A stretch of 64,000 nucleotides of DNA from Cladobotryum mycophilum (Eukaryota > Ascomycota > Sordariomycetes > Hypocreales > Hypocreaceae), in assembly GCA_036429605.1 (NCBI GenBank), contig CM071591.1, positions 3,596,001-3,660,000 on the forward strand, read 5' to 3'. Below the pieces are notes generated by a model that ran no database searches, was not told the DNA's origin, and worked only from the letters and a program-made list of their open reading frames with translations. Positions 58,087 to 64,000 of the stretch are shown one piece after another; the stretch's first letter is position 1, and every line of letters starts with the position of its first letter. The position numbers and the translations under genes are program-made.

Positions 58087-59166
58087 ATGGGGGGATGAGC
58101 GTGTGATGGTATGGATGGTCTTGGTGGTGGTAGTGGTTGGTGAGCTGAAAGTTGGTTGGCAACACTGCTGTAGCGGCTCGGGCCGGCGATGACAGGCGCT
58201 ATTTAGGTAGCCCTGGAGCCTGTGTAGTAGGCAATGATTTTACTGAAACATGGAGGTCCGTAGTGTTGGGCGGGCGGTAAGCCAGCCACCGCTCCCAGTG
58301 TCTACCATTATTATTCACGGTGACATTGTATCCCCTAGTTTACGGAGCCGCTTTGGCAGACATCTAGTCTATATAGTACAAAGTGAAGCTATTTGCCCCC
58401 TTTGATCCTATATGGTGAAGAAGAAGAAGAAGAAGAAGAAGAAGAAGAAGAAGAAGAAGAGCCTTGGACTTGGCTCAATGTTTACATGGCTGCGTCATAA
58501 GACAGGCAGATAATCTCTGTAATCCAAGAATAGAAGGCCCCCAAGATCGTTGATACACTCGCTAGATATTTCAGTAATGGGCGCCGAATGCTTCAAGAGA
58601 GTTGGCCAACTAATCAGCCTCGGGGCCTTCATATATTGGGGGAAGGGGAGGCCTAACGGAGTAACCTCCCATCTACTGGTCGCTTTTCTCCCACGTTCCA
58701 TTCATCTGTCCTTCAACGCGTCTCTCATGATGCCCTCAGCATATGCAGCAACCACATCAACAAGCGTTCTAGACCTTGCTATCACATGCACCTCCCTCTC
58801 AATCTGGTATCTTTGGTCTACAAAAATCCTGATTTGCGTAGTATTCGAGCGGTCCACTTCCCTGCATCCGCATCTGCAGGGGAGAGACAATGACAGCCCG
58901 CAGGAGCACAATGTTTCAAAGCGGAAAACTTTTTGTTAAACATGTGCTCCGTATATGTGTCCTGATGGTTCACCGAAGCGGTAGTTTGTTGCGGTAAATG
59001 CGGAATTGATGCTCTGGCTACTGTGCCTGGGGAGAAGTGCAAGAGGGAGGAGGCTCGTAACCAAAGCGAACCTCAACACCATCACCTCTCTTCCCCTCTT
59101 CCTCTCTCCCTCTCAACCCAAACAAATCCCCCATTCACCCCATTCCAACATCACACATCTTCCCTC
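58087..59166. other. convergent region between SnoaL paralogues 2 and 3
   Basis: 1,080 bp between two stop codons. A (GAA)15 tract lies at 58417-58461. The frames at 58495-58939 are without recognisable domains. No gene seen. Confidence 0.5.
58417..58461 (+). repeat. (GAA)n trinucleotide repeat
   Basis: About 15 perfect GAA units in an intergenic region between two SnoaL-like genes. Confidence 0.9.
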
Positions 59167-59670
59167 TCACACCGGCACAACAGGCACACCATCAATTTTC
59201 TCCACCATGAAATAATCCTGCTGATCATATATCTTGCCTGCCTCCCACCTCTGCACCGACACCCCCTTCAGCACCACATCCTGGCCCTCGCCTACGTTCA
59301 GGAACCCGATGGCCGACCCCGCCGTAAACGACAGGTCCACCTCCCAGGCGAACAGCTCGTCCGTCCCCGACGCCTTGCGCGTAGTGAAACGCAGGTTCTC
59401 GTGCCCGGCGAAGAGGCCCTCATAGAGGGTGCGGATACCGGCCTTGTCAAAGTTTACGACGCCGAGGACTGTTGTTTTTTTAACACAAACTCAGTCAGTC
59501 AATCAGTCATTCGAGCAAACTTGAGGGTGTAGGATTCGGATCACGAGATAGTAAGAAACCTTACCGTAGTCACTAAGAACGATATTGTCGGCAAACAAAT
59601 CGATAAACCGGTCAATGTCATGGCTATTATGCGCAGCCTCCAAATACTGAGCACGTGCAACAGGATCCAT
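59167..59670 (-). CDS. SnoaL/NTF2-like small protein, paralogue 3
   Basis: Spliced model: complement(join(59167..59468, 59565..59670)), 135 aa. No single open frame shows it, because exon 1 (MDPVARAQYLEAAHNSHDID, ending LFADNIVLSDY) and exon 2 are in different phases. Exon 2 carries VLGVVNFDKAGIRTLYEGLF, ENLRFTTRKASGTDELFAWE, VDLSFTAGSAIGFLNVGEGQ, VLKGVSVQRWEAGKIYDQQD, YFMVEKIDGVPVVPV. The donor is GTAAGG, phase 1, directly after the SDY tyrosine, matching paralogues 1 and 2. It is closest to paralogue 1 in the exon 2 core. Function unknown; cyclase/isomerase-like fold. Confidence 0.85.
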
Positions 59671-60526
59671 CGTGTGAAGCAAAATATCTTTCTAAGACGG
59701 GTAGAATAGTGGTAGAAAGACAGCGTCTATAGTTGGAGTTTATCGTCGTAGAGTTTTCTTTCCACTCGCTTAAGAAAGAGCGAGATGTCCTCTATATACC
59801 AGTCCCCTCCCCACACGTTCATCAATGCCTTGAGTCCCTCCCTCCCCGTCTTCCCCTCCTCCCCGCACACCGGACCAACTCCGACACGGCTTAATGTCTC
59901 GCCACCTTATTCCGTCCACCAACATGTCTTAGTAGCTTACCCTACCAAATCCACGAATACCCGCAAGGCAACATGGGACCATCACCAGAATCGATACTCG
60001 GGCCCTGATTGGTTTCCTCCCAGACTCGCTCGTCTTCAAGATTAAATACACTTCCGGACCACTACTTCTTACCGTCTTGGCCATCACCCTCTCAGGCAAC
60101 CACGTAAGAATACCTATACATAGATCAAACACACTGTTAACAGCGTACGCCACCTACCCTGCACGATCGATCACCATGTCGCACCGCAGCCGTGAGGCGG
60201 AATACAACCAATGGTGGTAGCCTTGGCCACAAAACACTCGAGAATGGCACAGGTCAAACATTACCAAAATGATGATTGTATTATTTTTAGTTGTAATACT
60301 AATTACACAGAGCCATCGGAAAGCCACAGTATCTGGCTACATGATCGGAATGCCTCTCACACACCAACAGTCCTGCTCTGGTCCAAAGTCCAACTTTGTA
60401 AGCCCATTCATTAATCATCCACGTTTTGTTAAGCAACGTTTTGCTAAGCCATGTTTTTTTGCTAAGCCTGCTACATCATAAGGGAGGAGAAGAAAGGTCT
60501 CTCTGTCATGGGTCACCGATTTGATC
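59671..60526. other. intergenic region
   Basis: 856 bp upstream of SnoaL paralogue 3 and downstream of the coiled-coil gene. No credible gene; a GTTTTGCTAAGC-type short repeat lies at about 60424-60470. Confidence 0.45.
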
Positions 60527-63255
60527 CTAGGTCTGTCTGAAGCTGACGTTTGAAGCAGCAGAGGTTCGTTGCATGGGAGTTGGCGTATCTCTGCCCGAGG
60601 TTGAGGGTTGGTTAGCTCTGCCGGGAAACATACGAGGTGGTAGTACTGGATGACGGAACTTTGGCATTGCTTTGCGAACTCGTGCTCTTTCACCGGGGGT
60701 TAGTCGACGGGGTACCGCGAGCTCGTCGGTATACCAGAATCTCTCCCTAACTACGGGTGTTTCGAAAGGATGGGCTTCAGGGCCTTTCGTCTCTCCAGCG
60801 GGTTTCATCTCTCCAGCGGGTTTCGTCTCTCCAGCTGGTTTCGTCTCTCCATTGAGTTCCAAAAACTCACTGAAAGTCGTCAAATGATTGCGTTTCTCCT
60901 CTGCAGCGAGTCTCCTCTTCTTTTCTCCACCGAATTTCTCCTCTAATTTGAGGATGATTTCTTCACGGCGTTTCTTCTGTGCTACGAGTTTCTCCGCCGC
61001 GAGTTTCTCGTCCCGAACGCGTTTCGCCTCTGCCTGGATCTTAATCCTCCTTTGCGTCTGCCTCTCCATGTTTTGCTGGTAATGCAGGTGCGGGGGCAAC
61101 CCCATGCGTTTAATCGCCTCCTGCTCCTCGCGGTCCAACTCTTCCTCCTTGCGTTTCACCTCCTCCTCCTTGCGTTTCACCTCATCCTCCTCGCGTTTCT
61201 TCCTCAACTCTTCGAGTTTCTTCTGCGCGGTCAATTTCGCGCGCATCACAATATACTCCTGCTCGTCTAGAATGTCTTTCTCAGTCTGTGGCGGGCATGG
61301 GATGTAAGGACTGATCTTCACACCAGGTTTAAGCTTCCATCCACCTCCCTTCAGCCTTATCTTGGCACATTCAGGGACATGAACCTTGCCCTCTTCGTAG
61401 AGATTTGGGGACCTTGGGCTGCTCAGATCTGCCAGGAACGGCACTTGGCGACTCCTACCCCTCTTTGTGTTGTTAGATTCAGTCTTTTTGGTAGGCCGAC
61501 CGTCACCGACTGCACCATATTTGTTCTTTCGCACAGGTGCAGGAGCGGGCGCAGGTGCAGGCTGGGCTTGAGGATTTAGGAATTTTATATGCGGTAAGGT
61601 TGCTAGTCCCTCATACCAATAAGAGTTGATCATCGTGTTTCGTGCAGTCAGCTCTTCATTGGTCAAGCCAGCTATGTTGGGCTCGGGTCGAGGAGCTGCA
61701 TTCGAGGACTTTAACCAATTCTCAATAGTGGTAGCGGTTGGATCTTCTTTAGCAGAGCCTCCCGTCTCGCGGGAAGAGTTGCGTCTGTGCGACTTAGAGG
61801 AACGGCTTCTCTTCTTCTTGTGACCAGATGACTTTGAGGGCTTCCTTGCATGGAGGCCAGCCGGCTTGTAGAAATCCTTGAGAGCAGGGTCGACATCAAG
61901 GTCCGGGAAGGGCGTTCGTGAACTAGAGCTCTGAGGAAGATCCTTGGTAGCAAGGTCGCGATAAACGTCCGTGGCGACGGGGGCTCGTGTATCAGAGCTC
62001 TTGTGGAAACGGGGCGTATCGGCATCTAGCGAGGCGAAGGTTGGTAAATCGAGGCTCTTTCGGAACTGGGACGTTCCGGCATGTAGCGAGGCGGTTTGGG
62101 CAATAAGAAGAGCTGCTTCTTCCATGGTGTATTTCTTCGGTTCAGGCTTGGCTGAAACAGGTTCAAGTTTGGGTGATGGAACGGATTCAGGCTTGGGAGA
62201 AACGGTCCTTGGGGTATTAGAATCTAAACCCGAAGGGCAGTACTTCCGCTGGCCTGGCGGTCCGGCAGTCAAAGGTCTTGGGGCACCAGGACCAGACGTC
62301 AGGGTCGTGGGAATGGCCTCGTTGTTGGCTGGGGCAGGAGTGGGCACTCCTGGACCCATAGCAGGGACTGCTGACGGTTGATCTCTCTGAGAGCGCCTGC
62401 ATATTTCACTCCAAATGTCTCCTCGACGGGGGGAGTATCGTACTGGCGCGGATGAAAGGGGGTCGGGGCACGCTTTGGAGGTTTTTGGGGGTTTTCAAAT
62501 GATCCAAACGAAGGGAGCTTGGTTGAGCCATTGCTCTTAGATGTAGTGGATACTTCACTGTCAGGCTTTGACTTTCCTCCCTGAAGAAGGATATTCCGAG
62601 CTCCCTCTTGATTTGGGTTTGGATAGGAAGCCAAGTTCTGAAGCGATTTGAAAGTCATGTTCTTCAGAATGTCCATCTTCAATTCTCTGCCGCCCTCGCC
62701 TTCGGGATCAGCTCCAAAGTTGGCACCCTCGCGGCGATCAGCTGTCTTGGTACCATGGTTTTCATTATTTCCGTTGTTGTTACCGTTGCTATGGTTGTCG
62801 CGGCCGTCCTGAGCGTGCTGTGTAAACTGAGGGAATCTGCTTCCCGTTCCAATGCCCTGCAGTCGAGGGGCCCTCAGAGGCATCTTGACCGTTTGATGAT
62901 CAGGATCGTTGAATGGGCTGACAGCTCGATCATAGTTTTGCTGCAAGGGAGTATACTGCTGAAGTGTTGCATTTGTTGTTACGCGGCTGCTGCCGGGCTT
63001 CAGTGGTATGGAGGCAAGGCCCGGTTTAGGAAACGACGGCAGGTCAGGGTGAGAGTTAGTAGAGCCCCACTTCACGGAGCGTCCACGACGAGTAGGCGGT
63101 TGGAGCGGCTGGGATGCGTTGGGGTTATAGATGGTCCCGGCAGTCGTATATCTCGCCGAGGAAAGTGCAAGAGGGTTAGGAGGAGGGGGTGTGTGAGGAG
63201 AGCCGGGCCTCGCGATGCCGGGTCTTGCACGGTTCATCGTCATTTCAGGGTGCAA
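60527..63255 (-). CDS. large disordered/coiled-coil protein, function unknown, with an apparent frameshift
   Basis: No intron is needed if one base is added in the G6 run 62428-62433 (+ strand); the protein is then 909 aa. Upstream of the run the frame reads MHPEMTMNRARPGIARPGSP, Pro/Ser/Asn-rich, to PFHPRQYDTPP; downstream the joined frame reads RRGDIWSEICRRSQRDQPSA and continues as MGPGVPTPAPANN. Residues about 300-650 are disordered with a basic Ser/Lys stretch (SGHKKKRSRSSKSHRRNSSR). About 670-810 is a Lys/Glu-rich coiled coil (KLEELRKKREEDEVKRKEEE). Near the end are four copies of a GETKPA-type hexapeptide and then a conserved-looking tail (PFETPVVRERFWYTDEL). No catalytic motif is visible. 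Similar architecture occurs in many unnamed fungal proteins. Without the correction it would be wrongly split into two genes (62299-63255 and 60527-62359). Confidence 0.7.
60786..60852 (-). repeat. 18-bp tandem repeat coding for GETKPA-type hexapeptides
   Basis: Three to four near-perfect copies of an 18-bp unit, coding for GETKPA, GETKPA, GEMKPA and GETKGP in the coiled-coil protein. Confidence 0.85.
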
Positions 63256-64000
63256 TAATGCCTCTCTATAAAACGATAATTGCCACTAAGGTAGAGGCAA
63301 GATAACCTAGGGAAACTACAAGTTAGAATATTGCAACCACAAACGAGAGATAGCGTTGTGTGTGTCTATTAGGAGCAATGGGGGCTGAAGAGGAGAGGAA
63401 AGGGCTTTCTCAGGGTAGAGGGGCGAATTTACTGTTCAAATATGGTTTAATGAGTAAACGGCTCAAACGGCCAAAGGCCCGGTGGCTTGGCAGGATTTCG
63501 AACAATGTCGTATCTTATGAAACTATCTGCAGATTCTGGGCTTGAACTGCAGTAAAAATTCCTTTCCTTGTCCTCAGGGCAGGTCAGAAGAGACACAAGG
63601 CCCGAGGCAGGAAAGTATATGAGAAAGAAGCGAACTAAGAGAGCATAGAATACTGTCTCAGAAGATGAAGCAGAAATGGGAGGAATAGATGAAGGGTGAA
63701 GCGAAAGAAAGAGGGGTGAGAGGAAAGGAGAGAAAAAGAGAAAAAGAGAGAGAGGTGAGAGGGGTGAGAAGAAGCGAGTGTGTGTGTGTGTGTTTGTGAG
63801 AGAGAGAGAGAGAGGCAGAGAGGAAGAGAGAGAGGTTTAAGACAAGTACGGGGGTTGGGGACGAGGAAGAGGGTGCCCCAGGAGCTTCCCGCCAGAAATG
63901 CATAAGAAAAGGGCCTTCCTCACCTTTGGTCCTGCAGCTTCCTGTTTGCAAGCGAGCAGGCAGGATCCTTGCCCAGAAAGTGAGAAGGAGATGGAGAAAG
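63256..64000. other. upstream region of the coiled-coil gene, no gene seen
   Basis: 745 bp. It holds the promoter/leader of the coiled-coil gene. The right part is GA/GT-rich (about 63690-63840, including GTGTGT at 63778-63791 and GAGAGA at 63797-63812). Frames there are low-complexity. The window ends without a further gene start. Confidence 0.5.

Noticed and set aside
49595..59670. Biosynthetic gene cluster hypothesis for the SnoaL-like genes
   Set aside because: No PKS, NRPS, terpene cyclase, P450, methyltransferase or transporter lies in the interval.

Overview
The window is nuclear DNA of a filamentous ascomycete, most likely a Sordariomycete; Hypocreales is my best guess but I cannot prove it from sequence alone. 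The evidence is short spliceosomal introns (about 50-230 nt) with GTANGT-type donors, CTAAC/CTGAC branch points and pyrimidine-rich leaders, combined with recognisable fungal genes: AA9 LPMO, HAL-type kinase, ERG1, Sec4-type Rab, PSY2. I found no convincing tRNA, rRNA, CRISPR array or intact transposon.

Layout. 0-15 kb (+ strand): 3' part of mitochondrial ribosomal protein uL11m, a HAL/SAT4-type protein kinase, the mitochondrial co-chaperonin Hsp10, a secreted AA9 monooxygenase with a Cys-rich tail, an unidentified 303-aa protein, and a Sec4/Rab8 GTPase. 15.9-24.2 kb: an RRM-like, probably mitochondrial protein (-) divergent from the AAA ATPase AFG2 (+), then PSY2, the regulatory subunit of protein phosphatase 4 (-). 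24.2-32.9 kb is gene-poor. 32.9-48.7 kb: a disordered basic protein, ALG5 (dolichyl-phosphate glucosyltransferase), ERG1 (squalene epoxidase), a secreted GH2 glycosidase, a Yap/Pap1-like bZIP factor and an aminoalcohol phosphotransferase (CPT1/EPT1). 49.6-60 kb looks more accessory: three SnoaL/NTF2-like paralogues that share an intron position, an FHA-domain kinase, and a decayed copy of a fungal ORFan family. 60.5-63.3 kb holds a large disordered/coiled-coil protein.

Two things deserve attention. First, six otherwise healthy genes (uL11m, AFG2, ALG5, GH2, FHA kinase, coiled-coil protein) each contain an apparent frameshift exactly at a run of 5-6 C or G; adding one base restores the expected protein in every case. 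Several of these genes are normally essential, so this most likely reflects systematic homopolymer under-calling in the assembly rather than gene decay. Second, the 49-60 kb island combines the dispersed SnoaL paralogues with a genuine pseudogene that carries stops plus indels outside homopolymers. I see no clear new multi-gene system; the SnoaL/FHA-kinase island is the best candidate for follow-up.
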